Shown here piece after piece: positions 13,081 to 32,269 of a DNA stretch of 64,000 nucleotides. The notes under the pieces are model-generated. The model did no database searches and was not told the DNA's origin. It saw only the letters and a list, made by a program, of their open reading frames with translations. Origin of the DNA: Silurus meridionalis (lineage: Eukaryota; Chordata; Actinopteri; Siluriformes; Siluridae); NCBI RefSeq assembly GCF_014805685.1, contig NC_060902.1, forward strand, positions 1,586,145-1,650,144. The letters run 5' to 3'. Within the stretch, counting starts at the first letter, position 1, and the number at the start of each line of letters is the position of its first letter. Both the position numbers and the translations under genes were made by a program.

Positions 13081-16000
13081 ACTAATTAAAAAAATTATAT
13101 ATTCTTTAATATTAATATTTATAAACTATTTATTTATTTATTTCTGTTATGATGCTTTGGGACAATGTCCACTGATAAAAGCGTTATACAAATAACATTA
13201 AAATGAATCAAATTTGTTCCATTTTTATTAATTCATAATAATATTTGCTGTAAAATTGGTTATTTTTCATTCTCACATATGTTGTAGCAGCTATAAACAG
13301 TCTTTCCCTCACCAGACTCACTGTTTTTTTCCCACACAAAAAAGCACAAACTCCTCCGTTCTGAAGATGTCGGAAAACGTTACAGTAACATTGCTGATGG
13401 TTATCGAGTGAGATTAAGTGGAAATGAATTGATATTAAAATTTAAAAAAGATGCGCATTGATTGATTGTATTTCATCCCAATGTTAAAATGCCTAATATT
13501 TACTTTTGCGTTACATGAGCTCACATATGGCGATGGTTTTTCTGGACAAGTGGCCCAATTTCTGCTCTCTTGGACTCCTGTCTACGGATTTGTGCAGTAT
13601 TGTCAGAATTCAGGTTTAAGTGGAATCCAATATGACATTGACAACAACTTGCTATAATTATTACAACTAAAGTTATTTTCCGATCCTTATTATAAATTAG
13701 AGCAGAGAAAAAAATCTCCACTAACATCAGGGTTTACACTTTAACTGTTTAAAGCGTATTTTTGGAGTTGAAGGAGCCTGTAGTATTCCTGTAATACAGG
13801 TTCCAGGTTTGCTTTTGTAGACCATGTGCGTGAGGGTAAAATCTGTTCGTCTTCATGACAGCGTCGATCAGTATGGCCTCGCGCTGGCACTAGTGATGAA
13901 GTACACGATTGACGAGATCAACAACACGCCCAACCTTCTACCTAACGTCAAGCTGGGCTTTGAAAACTATGACGACTGCGGACAGTCTGCGATCATCATG
14001 AAGCCCACGCTGCGGTTCTTCACCACGGCCGACTCGGACGACGTGGAAGTTATGTGCAACTACACCGAGTACATGACCAGAGTTCACGCGGTGATCGGAC
14101 CGTACAGCTCCGAGATGACTTCGGTCATCGGCCAGCTGGTGAGCTTTTTCTTGATGCCGCAGGTAAGGACCAAGTTTACTAACATATTTTACTAAATGAA
14201 TATGCATATGATTTTTTGTTTTGTTTAAGGTCATTATGTAACATAGCTCTTGTCCTCTACAGGTCAGCTACAGAGCCACCAGTGATGGGTTCAGCGATAA
14301 GCTGACATACCCGTCGTTCATGCGCACCGCCCCCAGTGACAGCTGGCAGGCCTTGGCCATGGTCCAGCTGCTTCAGCAGTTCGGATGGAACTGGGTGGCG
14401 GTGATCGGCAGCGACGAGACGTACGGCCAACAGGGCCAGCAGCAGGTGTCCCAGAACGCCGCCAACGGGGGCATTTGCGTCGCCTACGAAGGGCTAATAC
14501 CAGTCTATGAAAACCCAGTGCCTGTGATAAGTGAGATCCTGGATGGCATAGTGGAGGCCAAAGTGGGCGTAGTGGTGGTGTTTGCATCCGCCTCAGCAAG
14601 CGCCGCCTTCTTCACAGAGGTGAGTGAGAAATGTCCTGAGAAGTATGTCCTGCTAAACTATACCTGAAATATAACACACCATCAACCAAATAACACGATT
14701 TTAACAAGGAGGAAAGGTCTGTGTTCAATTCCTTTATTTTGTTTTTTTCGTTTTTTATTTTCTTCCAACTGTTTCACGTCATACCATATTTTATACCATA
14801 TTTACAAAAAAGAGATTTTTTTTACGTCTAAACTACTATCATTTGAAACTCCAGTGAAACCTTACACACTGTGTGAGCTGCTGTGATTTACATTCATTTG
14901 CCTGAGGCGTTTAGTCGAAAGGGTATGCAAAACTTTTAGCACCCAACTGTAACTTTTAACATCTGATTTGTCTAATAGACGTGAAACCCATTCGTGCGCT
15001 CACACAGGCATGAAAAAGGGCTTTAATAAGTCACCCAGGGTAAAATAATAAAGTGTTCAAGTACATCCCTTCAAAAAAACATTACACACGTTACTTGTGT
15101 GGTCATGTGAGTATTAATTAGTTGTGGAAAAAGATGTGAAAGTGCATTTAGATATGCTATGCCCTGAAATTGCACGCATGGACACGTGTCAATAAATGAA
15201 TCCTGAAATAAAACATTTAAAATTGAAATGAAGAATCCGTAATGAAAGAACATTAACACACAAAACATATAGAATATTTATAATTACTAATTATTAGAAT
15301 TTCTAATGATATATAATTGTATTACTAATTATATTATTAATTATTAATTATAATCTTTATCACATAACTATTTATTTAATCTCCCTACCATTTACTCGAT
15401 ATTTATAAAAGCCCGTTTCCGCCACATAAAAAAAAAGTTTGGCTAATTCCAACTTTATTTCTCACAATTCCGACTTTTCTTTCACAATTCGACTTTATCT
15501 CTTGCAATTCCAACTTTATTTCACGTAAATCCTGACTTTATTTCTCACAATTCCGACTTTTCTCTCACAATTCCGACTTTATCTCTTGTAATTCCGAATT
15601 TATTTCACGTAAATCCCGACTTTATTTCTCGCAATTCCGACACTTCTCTGGCAATTCCGGCTTTATTTCATGAAATTCTGATTTAAATTCTCACACAGGA
15701 GCTCAGGCTGTGTCTGTTCTATCCAGGTATGGAAAACTCTAAATTGTGAAACAAAATGTCGGAAAGGCGAGAAGTCGCAATTAGACAAACTTTTTTTTTT
15801 CTATAAATATTTATTTTCATCACATCTCCTGTATGATGAAACCCAAACATGCAAAAGGGTTCTAATGTAAAATCATCAACTGTTGATCAGGAATTTTAGA
15901 TACAACCTATTAAATTTAAAACAGCTAAATAACGAGGGAAAGACGGTTAAACTAAATTATTGATTTTTTTGGCAGGTAATCAGGAGGAACATGACAGGAG

Positions 16001-19000
16001 TCTGGTTAGCTAGCACGGCGTGGGCTGTACACAGCAGCATCGTCACCCTGCCTGGCATCAAGACCATCGGCACAGTGCTGGGCTTCACCGACATGACCCG
16101 CCCCATCGACCTGCTCAGCCCCTATGTTCAGCAGCTCTTCACTAAGATGGAGCAAGAAAGATTCCAAATGCAGATCACACCCCCGAATCCTGACGTCTCC
16201 CCTCTGGAGAACCCTTGTCCAGCATGCTGGAGCCTCTCTCCATCAAACGTGAGCATCGTGCAGACCGAGCTGGTGCGGCGCACCGCCTTCAGCGTCTACA
16301 CTGCCGTCTACAGTGTGGCTCAGGCCCTGCACAACATGCTCGGCTGCAACGCCAACAGGTGCACCAGACATCCCAACAACGAAAATATCTACCCCTGGCA
16401 GGTAGGATTTCAATCTACATCATCACAAGGCTTCTTCTGAATTCAAAAACCCAAAATTTCTTCCTGTTTTTGTGCACAGTTGCTGCCATGGGTGCAGAAA
16501 GTTTCCCTGAATCTAAACGGCGCAAATATCAGCTTCGACGCTGAGGGAAACCCAAATATCGGCTACGATCTGTTAGAATGGGTTTTTCAGAACAGCACCA
16601 TCACCTTCAGGAACATCGGGACCTTCTTCCAGAACCTTACGATTGATAAGAAGCTCATTAAATGGCACACAGCAAATAATACAGTACTGAGAAAACCTCT
16701 GAGGTCTAAGTGAATTTATTTGGGAGATTTTTTTTTATTGAATCTGACATTAAATCTTATTTTATAACAGGTCCCTACGTCTAGATGCTCCTCGGACTGT
16801 CTGTCAGGACAAGTGCGCATCGTTAAAGGATTTTATTCATGCTGCTTTGATTGCAGTGACTGTTTAGAGGGAACGTATCAAAACAGAACAGGTGAGGTTT
16901 TTTAAATGAATATACAGTATCACGTTTCTGCTCACGCCAAAAGCAACTTTTTAAAAATCTCGCCCACCGATGCATTTTATTTTAATTGAACTTCTACATC
17001 GAGTACTTTGTATGGCCTCCATGATTTTGAATGACAGCACCAAGTCTTCTAGGCATGGAATGAACACGTTGGCGACATTTTGCAACATCTATCTTTTTCC
17101 ATTCTTCAATAATGACCTCTGCTCAACTAGTCCCTTCAGAATTTGTCATAGGTTTTCAAATTGGGTTCAGATCAAGAGACATACTTGTCCACTGCATCAC
17201 TTTCACCCTGTTCTTCTTCAGAAATCTAACGGTGGCCTTAGATGTGTGTGTAGGATCTTTGTCATGTTGGAAAAGTGCACGATGACCAAGGGCACAGAGC
17301 GATGGTAGCATCTTCTCTTTCAGTATAGAGCAGTACATCTGTGAATTCATGATGCCATCAATGAATTGCAGCTCCCTGACACCTGCAGCACTCGTGCAGC
17401 CCCACATAAGGACACTGCCACCACCATGTTTCACTGTAGGCACCATGCATTTTTTCTTCGTATTCCTCCACTTTATGACACCATACAGTTTTGAAGCCAT
17501 CCATCTTGGTCTCATCACTCCAGAGTATAGAGTCCCAGTAGTCTTCATCTTTGTCAGCATGGGCCCTGGCAAACTGGGCCTGGACTTTAGGAGAGGTAAA
17601 GCTTTGCTGGTCTTCTTGTAGCCTTCACCTTTCTGGTGTAAATAAATTATTTTCTTTCTCAGATCTTGTGACATTTTTATTCCATGTGGTGAAATTGCTG
17701 ACAGCATGAAATGGGAGGAGGTTTTCTTGAAGTAACACCCTTTTATAGTCAACAGTCTGCTGGACACCTGTGTGTAATGAAGGATTAGACTCACCTGTGC
17801 TTGATTTCTTCTTAAAACATTTGTAGTCTAAAATTTTGCTTTGCCCCAGAGATATTCGGTGGGGTGCACTCATTTATGCATCACCCAAATTAGATTTGTT
17901 AGTATTTAATAATAATGTATTATATAATAATAGTGTACTGTATAAATGCAAATTATATATTAACTAATTGAACTTAATTATTTTTGCATGTTATATGAAC
18001 GGTTTTGGTTGGTTATCTCAGTTCATGTTTAGTGACCTTCCTGGTTGCGGTTTATTACTATGAAGCAATGCTTGGCTTTGATTTGTCCCCATTAGTCTTT
18101 GACAACCAATCATCATTTTGTTACAATTGAATGAATTACTTAACAACCATTACGCTGAAAGCCAGGACTGAAGAGATTAAATATAACAAGACACTTTCAG
18201 ATCTTCTCATTTGCTTTCTTTTAAAGACGACATTCAGTGCACCAAATGTCCTCCCCGGCAGTGGTCCACCTTTCGCAGTACCAGCTGCGTCTTTCCCACC
18301 TACCAATACCTGGCATATTCATCTTTTGAATCGGTGGCTCTAATACTGGCTGGACTTCTGCTGCTGTCCTGTCAGGCAGCAATGGGCATCCTGTTCTTCC
18401 AGCACAGAGGCACGCCACTCCTGAAAGCATTAGGAGGACCTCTGTGTGGCTTGGGTTTGATGAGTCTGATGGGAAGCTGTATCAGCCTTGTGTTGTTCCT
18501 GGGTCAGCCGAATGATGTCATTTGCTGCATCCAGATACTCCTCTATGTCATGTTCCCCACTGTGGCCTTGTCCACCATCCTGGCTATCTCCATGCAGGTG
18601 AGCTAAAAAGACAAGCCTTCAGTGTTTGTACACATCCTGTTTCCTTTCTGATAATTTCTTTGTGTTTTCAGATTGTGTATGTCTGCGAGTTTCCTGAAAA
18701 AGCTCCAAACAACATGGAAAACCTGCAAGGTCTCGGAAGCTGGAGTCTGGTGCTAGCGTGTTGTGGCGTTCAATCGGGTCTTGTTGGCTGGTTTATCATT
18801 GAAGGGCCTTCGCTCACTAAGTGGGTAGACAATCTGGAAGTGAATTTTGTGACACAATTCCTGCCCTGCCCTGTGGAACCCATACTGAACTTTGGCCTCA
18901 TGCTGGGTTTCAACGGCCTGCTAGCCTTGGTCTGCTTTATGTGCACCTTCATGGCGCCGAAGCCGGTCAGGCAGTATAACTTTGCCAGAGACATAACCAT

Positions 19001-19361
19001 CGCCAGCTTGATCTACTGTGTCATATGGGTCATATTTATCCCAATCTATGCCGGCCTGGGTGACAAAGAGAAGACGATTGCTCGAGTTGTGTTTACTTTA
19101 ATTAGCAACACAGCACTCACGTTAGGTTATTACCTTCCAAAGTGTCACCTCCTGGTCAAGGAACCAGATCTAAACAAAAATGAATACTTCGCTTCAATCT
19201 TAGAGGGAATTCCACCGATACCACCCGAGGAGCCGCCGCATGATAAAAATAAGCAAGATAATAAAAAAGAGGACAGTAAAAAGGGGGATCAGAATGAGAG
19301 GATAGAAAAAGAGGAAGGCAAAGAGGAGAGTAAGCAAGAAAATAAAGAGGATAACAATTAA
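12182..19361 (+). CDS. tas1r3: taste receptor type 1 member 3 (class C GPCR)
   Basis: Obligate subunit of the heteromeric T1R amino-acid/sweet taste receptors at the taste-cell surface. Coding exons: 12182-12399, 13862-14162, 14263-14619, 15976-16401, 16480-16683, 16771-16891, 18227-18597, 18672-19361; all GT-AG, phases agree, 895 aa (human 852). The Venus-flytrap ligand domain fills exons 1-5 (KSPGDILLGGLFPIN, GWNWVAVIGSDETYGQQG, FSVYTAVYSVAQALHNMLGC). A nine-cysteine linker follows (residues about 508-565), then seven TM segments (about 579-826) ending in the family signature LPKCHLLVKEPDL, and a 39-residue Lys/Glu/Asp/Asn tail. The match to TAS1R3 is far closer than to CaSR or GPRC6A. Exon 2 was set at 13862 because it keeps the C-x6-G spacing of the family. 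The start could also be Met at 12188, 12200 or 12218; the last gives the cleanest short signal peptide. Mammalian genes have six coding exons; introns after FFTE and in TM3 are extra here. Confidence 0.93.
12987..13077. repeat. (CA)n/(TA)n microsatellite in tas1r3 intron 1
   Basis: A short CA run is followed by about 36 TA units. Confidence 0.9.
15430..15710. repeat. degenerate minisatellite in tas1r3 intron 3
   Basis: A roughly 20-23 bp motif (variants of 'ttccgactttatttctcac') repeats about 12 times. A longer period of about 80-90 bp is visible through 'ttcacgtaaatcc'. It shares the core 'actttatt' with the minisatellite in slc45a1 intron 7. Confidence 0.75.
16955..17890 (-). mobile_element. 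Tc1-like transposon, internally deleted, in tas1r3 intron 6
   Basis: The minus-strand frame 17156-17794 encodes Tc1-type pieces. These are the N-terminal helix-turn-helix region (MSQDLRKKIIYLHQKGEGYK), VKHGGGSVLMWGC, the second catalytic aspartate region FQHDKDPTHTS, and SLDLNPI. The middle is deleted. The frame stops exactly at the catalytic glutamate after SLDLNPI, where one extra T in 'cccaatttgaaaa' shifts the frame. It is therefore non-functional. The ends are poorly conserved, so the limits are approximate. A 5' part of a sister copy lies at 61416-61680. Confidence 0.85.
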
Positions 19362-19389
19362 CCTGTTACATAAGCAATAGACATCTAGG

Positions 19390-19872
19390 CAGAGGTGGAA
19401 AATGTGCTGTGAAGTTTTATTTAAAATCGTACTCCAAATATATCCAGTAATCGTTAGTTGGTCACGCTGGTTTTTCAATAGAGACATATGAAAAATATGT
19501 ATTGTGTATTAATGAGGTTGGCCCATGGACACTCGTCCTCAAGTTCAGTGCAGAGGCTTATAGCATTAACTACATTGCTTAGCATTAAAAAAGGACAACA
19601 AATCGACACGTTTCTTAAATCTTTTTCTCCAGATTATTGAACATGGGATTGGATGCTTTAATCTGAATTGAAAAGAAAATCCACTGGATTGTGTTTGATT
19701 GTCGTATACCGTACTGTATTTGCTGGATAAGTCAAGTAGAAATCTCTTTTACTCTTAAATAATGAAAGAAATGAGTACTAGCTTTAAAAAAATACTCAAG
19801 TGAAGTAAGAAAGAACACCAGAAATAACACTTCTGCAAGGCAGTATACATCCTCAGCTATTTTCCAGCCCTG
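19390..19872. mobile_element. non-autonomous hAT element with 8-bp target duplication
   Basis: The left end cagaggtggaaaat and the right end attttccagccctg are imperfect hAT (Tol2-type) inverted repeats. The flanks catctagg (19382-19389) and catcaagg (19873-19880) form an 8-bp target-site duplication with one mismatch, as expected for hAT. There is no transposase. It begins 28 bp after the tas1r3 stop codon and so probably supplies the 3' UTR. Confidence 0.8.
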
Positions 19873-19999
19873 CATCAAGGCTTATTAAAGCCACTTCAAT
19901 GCTAACAAAGGAACTGTAAATATACACACTATAAACACTTATATAAATATATATGTGTGATTTATATCAGGTCTGTTACACTCCTAACAGTTTATTATG

Positions 20000-20005
20000 A
20001 ATAAA
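20000..20005 (+). terminator. possible tas1r3 poly(A) signal
   Basis: AATAAA lies 640 bp after the stop and beyond the hAT insertion. It is the first canonical hexamer in a plausible position that I noticed. Use is unproven. Confidence 0.35.
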
Positions 20006-20029
20006 GTGAAATAAAAGTGTGTTCTTGTG

Positions 20030-20245
20030 TTGCTCTTTTCACCACATACACATGCTCATCAGAGGAGATTCGGCGCCATATTGGGCTCGGTTCAAAAATA
20101 CATACTTGGTTACTAAGTAGGGTGCAGGAGGAGCGCACTAGAGTGGGCGGAGCTCTGTGCCTACTGCGTAGTGCGATAGTGCGCAGGGGGAATAGGAAGC
20201 ATAGGCGCCTAGCAACGGTTGCTAACAACATTCCCTGAGGACGTT
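20030..20245 (+). promoter_or_regulatory. putative odad1 promoter with RFX X-box-like sites
   Basis: A short CpG-enriched block contains a GC box (gtgggcggag, about 20134). At 20204-20226 there is a compact palindrome, ggcgcctagcaacggttgct followed by aac. It contains two RFX half-site arrangements: ggcgcc-tagcaac on the plus strand and gttgtt-agcaac on the minus strand. RFX X-boxes drive ciliary genes, which fits the gene downstream. A likely 5' UTR intron ends at 'catgtctttacag' (21002), 19 bp before the start codon. Confidence 0.5.
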
Positions 20246-20639
20246 TGGACCAGAGTGGGACATTTACCGGGCTATGATTATTATAAAAATTTATTTAAAT
20301 AACTTTTAAAGGTAAAAAAGTGTTTTTTGGCATTATGTTGGGTAACTTAAACTGTATATTAGCGGGTAATTAGTCTGATTAGTAATATTATGACATATTA
20401 TATGTGACATAATGAGTACATATTATTACAGTGCCAAATAACCAGCTGCTGTAATCTGTCTATAGTGTGTGTTTGTTTATTTATTTATTTGTTTGTTTCT
20501 ATTTTATTTAACTCTCATTAGGTATTGTGTGAACTTAAGCTAAGAATTATTAATAATAACAACAATAAGGCAATAGTTTTGCTACACAATGTTTTAAGGT
20601 TGACCTTCTTATAAATAATGCTACAGTTTAAGCAGAGAA

Positions 20640-20640
<1 letters not shown>

Positions 20641-20725
<85 letters not shown>

Positions 20726-20939
20726 ATCACATCAATCTCTTTGTTTCTGTCTGTTTATTTTTCCATCTATTTGTTTGTTAGCTCTATCTACCTGTCTGTC
20801 TTTTCATCAAGCAATCTATGTTGTATTTGTCTGTTCTTCTGTCTCTACAACTCTAATCTCTTTATCTGTCTGTCCATTTTTCAGTCTATTTGTCTGTTTT
20901 ATCTATCTGCCTGTCTGTCTGTCTGTCTGTCTGTCTGCC

Positions 20940-20972
<33 letters not shown>
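20641..20972. repeat. (TATC)n and (TGTC)n arrays
   Basis: A pure (TATC)21 lies at 20641-20725. Interrupted TCTG/TCTA sequence follows, then (TGTC)n at 20909-20972. The array sits in the probable 5' UTR intron of odad1. Confidence 0.9.
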
Positions 20973-20973
<1 letters not shown>

Positions 20974-21020
20974 AAGTCTGTTGCATCTCCATGTCTTTAC
21001 AGTGAGTGTAACTTGTCATC

Positions 21021-29484
<8,464 letters not shown>

Positions 29485-29586
29485 CCAGCACCAGGACTTC
29501 GCACCGATACGTGATCACGACTAGTGCACATGTGTATCATGAGTCTGGTGTAAAAATACAAAACCGCATTAAAATTCTGTGTGATG

Positions 29587-29592
29587 AATAAA
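29587..29592 (+). terminator. odad1 poly(A) signal
   Basis: AATAAA lies 103 bp downstream of the odad1 stop codon, a typical distance, and AT/GT-rich sequence follows. Confidence 0.7.
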
Positions 29593-29624
29593 TCATTTTT
29601 ATATGTACAGCTGTTTAATCGCAA

Positions 29625-31299
29625 ATATGTTGAAGGATGAATGAATGGATGGATGGATGGACTTTACAGCAGCACAAAGAGTAAAGATTAAATATAGCAA
29701 GAGAATAAATATATACATATACAGTATATAAAGAAACAATAAAAACAGCAAAGTGCATTAAATATCATGAATGCAAGGTAATATTTCGGCTCTAAACAAA
29801 AAAAAATTAAAAATAAAAAAGAAGTAAGTTGATTGGATGAATAAAAGATAACACACACACACACACACACACGCACACACACACACAGTGTATTTGGAAA
29901 GTATTCAGACACTCTTCACTTCTTTGTAACATAAAACCAAAAATCTCAAATTTGGACTCACCAGAAGAAAAGACAATTTCCCACTGGTCTAATGTCTTCT
30001 AATGTGTTTCTTGTCCCAAGCAAGTCTTTTCTGCTTGTTGTTCTTCTAAAGTAATTTTTTATTTTGCTCAATTTAAACATATGAAGGTCTGACTTGCACA
30101 GTCTCCTCTGAACAATGAATGTTGAAATATGTCTGAGAAAATCAGCCGTTTCTGAGGCTGGTATTTCTAATAAACGTTTCCTCTGCAGCAGAGGTAGCTC
30201 TTGGTTTATACAGTGGCTGTGAGTGAACAAATAAACATATCACTATTCAATGTGTGTAATTCTGTTACTGCAGTTTGAAAGGATATATGTTATAAATGTC
30301 ATTTGAAATCTGAAAAACAAATAAAAATATGAAATAAATATGGATCAGTTTGTACAATATTAATAGACAATGCTTTCAAGACAATAGAGTTTGTTTGTGG
30401 TGTATTCTTTTCAAGGCACTTGTGTAACTTCATGTAACCATATTTTCAGTAAATGTAAAAGCTTTACTGCATCATGTGTCGTTGCCAGACATTTTACCTT
30501 TCTTCAATATCTTTATATGACATAAAGATATGGATAAAGATAAAGATATATGACATATAAAGATATAGATAAAGATATATGACCTATAAAGATATAGATA
30601 AAGATAAAGATATATGAACACACTTCAAGTTTTGTTTATGTGGCGATATACACACAGGTTGCAATTCCGCAACAGAACAGCAGAGGGCAGTGTGTGTGTA
30701 CGTTTGTTATTTCTCTCTGAAACACTGAAACAGTTTTTTTTCTTCTTCTTTTTCATTCATCTCAGATTACATCCACGTTTCCTTTTAATACTTTTTTTTT
30801 CAGGATTCCGGATATCACAGTATTATTGTATTATAGTAGTTAATTATTGATTAACACTGATTAAAATGGACGCACTCTAGATTTCCTGCTATTGTCATTC
30901 GTTTAAATGTATTTCACTGAGGTTTTTTCTTCATATACGAGATTTCCACAGAAGAATTACTTACTAATGACTATTTGAAACTCTCTATTTAAGGAAAGGA
31001 GTTGGAAATGATGGTGCCAGACTGGGGTCTGGTCCCCCCATATGTTTGTATAGAAAGTATGTAACTTTTACTTGGAAATCTTTATAAAATTATATGTAGA
31101 ATTTGACTTTACATGCATTTTTATATTTCTGGGTAAAATGGACATTAATTGTACAGATGATGAAGCCTGGATTGTACCACTTCAGCTTGAATTATATGAA
31201 TCCTAGGAGGTTGATTTCATTTGGTAAAAGATCAAATGATACTAAAAAGTAAAAATCGAGTTTTCTTTTCCTCTTTGTTTTGTTCTTTCTGTTTAAATC
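29625..31299. other. gene-free stretch between odad1 and the orphan promoter
   Basis: (CA)n lies at 29852-29886. Tandem 'aaagatatagataaagatat' units lie at about 30520-30615. A CTCF-like motif cagcagagggcagtg lies at about 30678-30692 (plus strand). No exon is recognised. Confidence 0.5.
30677..30692 (+). promoter_or_regulatory. CTCF-like motif
   Basis: Plus strand acagcagagggcagtg is a good match to the CTCF core. Motif match only. Confidence 0.4.
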
Positions 31300-31512
31300 T
31301 GAGCTACTTCCGCGTTCAGGCGACTCCGTACACGCGCGCATGCGCCTTCGCGGCACTTTTTATGCGCCCGCCCACGCCACAGCCAATCAGAGGACGAAAC
31401 GCGCTTGAGTGACAGCTGCCTCTCGGCCAATCGCGTGCGTGCTTCTCCGTCTCTTTGACGGCGACGCCATCTTTATAAGTTCAATGCATTGTGTGTTTAA
31501 AAAAAAGGTATT
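31300..31512 (+). promoter_or_regulatory. orphan CpG-rich promoter-like island
   Basis: In an AT-rich neighbourhood this block is CpG-dense (cgcgcgcatgcgccttcgcg). It carries two CCAAT boxes (ccaatcag at about 31383, ccaatcg at about 31428). It also has GC-rich stretches and a TATA-like ttataag at 31472-31478. About 30 bp further is a possible exon end with a donor, aaaag|gtattt (about 31508). No coding frame follows. It could serve an uncharacterised non-coding or weakly coding gene. Confidence 0.5.
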
Positions 31513-31605
31513 TTATTTCCCCGTCTTTCATAATTAGTTATTGTCATGGTTTTGAACTGTAATATATACAATGGTTGACTGCTTTGTATCACCCACCAAC
31601 ACCCC

Positions 31606-31645
<40 letters not shown>

Positions 31646-32269
31646 GCTCATATCGCCTTATCTCTGCTCCCCAAACAGCTCTACATCCTGCTCATTTGTT
31701 TTCTGTCTATCTCAACCCAACAGAAAGATCCTGTTAGACTTTTATCAGCGCTCCTGCTCCGTATTTCTGCCTCGAACTCTGATTCTGACATGCATGTACG
31801 ATTAATTATAGCTTTAAAGCATGACACTGCATCGTGGTGCACTGGGAGACCACCTGATGAATAGTCACACTTCAAACAATCAATGCAAATACTATGAGAA
31901 TAGGACAAGACGCCGTGTTTGCAGATTCACATGAATATGTATATATACACGTATATAATTGTTGATTAAAACATTAGAACAGGAGGTCAATTTGATCTCG
32001 GTGACTGTTACCATGGTGTGGAAGTTGGGGCGGGTTTAAGTATTTGAGAAACTTCTGATCTTCTGATCTTCTGATCAGTCTATTTTTTTACATCCAGTAA
32101 CTTTACTGGATGACAATGATCTGAGGACCACAGCGTTGCTGGTTAAAGATGAAAGGACGCTACTGTAACATACCCAAATCGTCACTCTTTATGCTCATGG
32201 CGAGCTGAAAAGCATCTCAGACTGCACAACATCTGGATCCTTACGGTGGATGGGCTACAACAGCATGTC
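31513..32269. other. stretch downstream of the orphan island
   Basis: (CA)n lies at 31609-31644. There is a triplet 'cttctgat' direct repeat at about 32050-32077. No gene is recognised. Confidence 0.45.

Noticed and set aside
13824..13861. Alternative tas1r3 exon 2 start at the upstream ATG or at the acceptors at 13806 and 13820
   Set aside because: These acceptors break the phase with exon 1. The acceptor at 13861 restores it and gives the family's Cys-to-Gly spacing.
14318..14599. Minus-strand frames overlapping tas1r3 exons (also 13938-14234, 18770-19000)
   Set aside because: Shadow frames of conserved coding exons.
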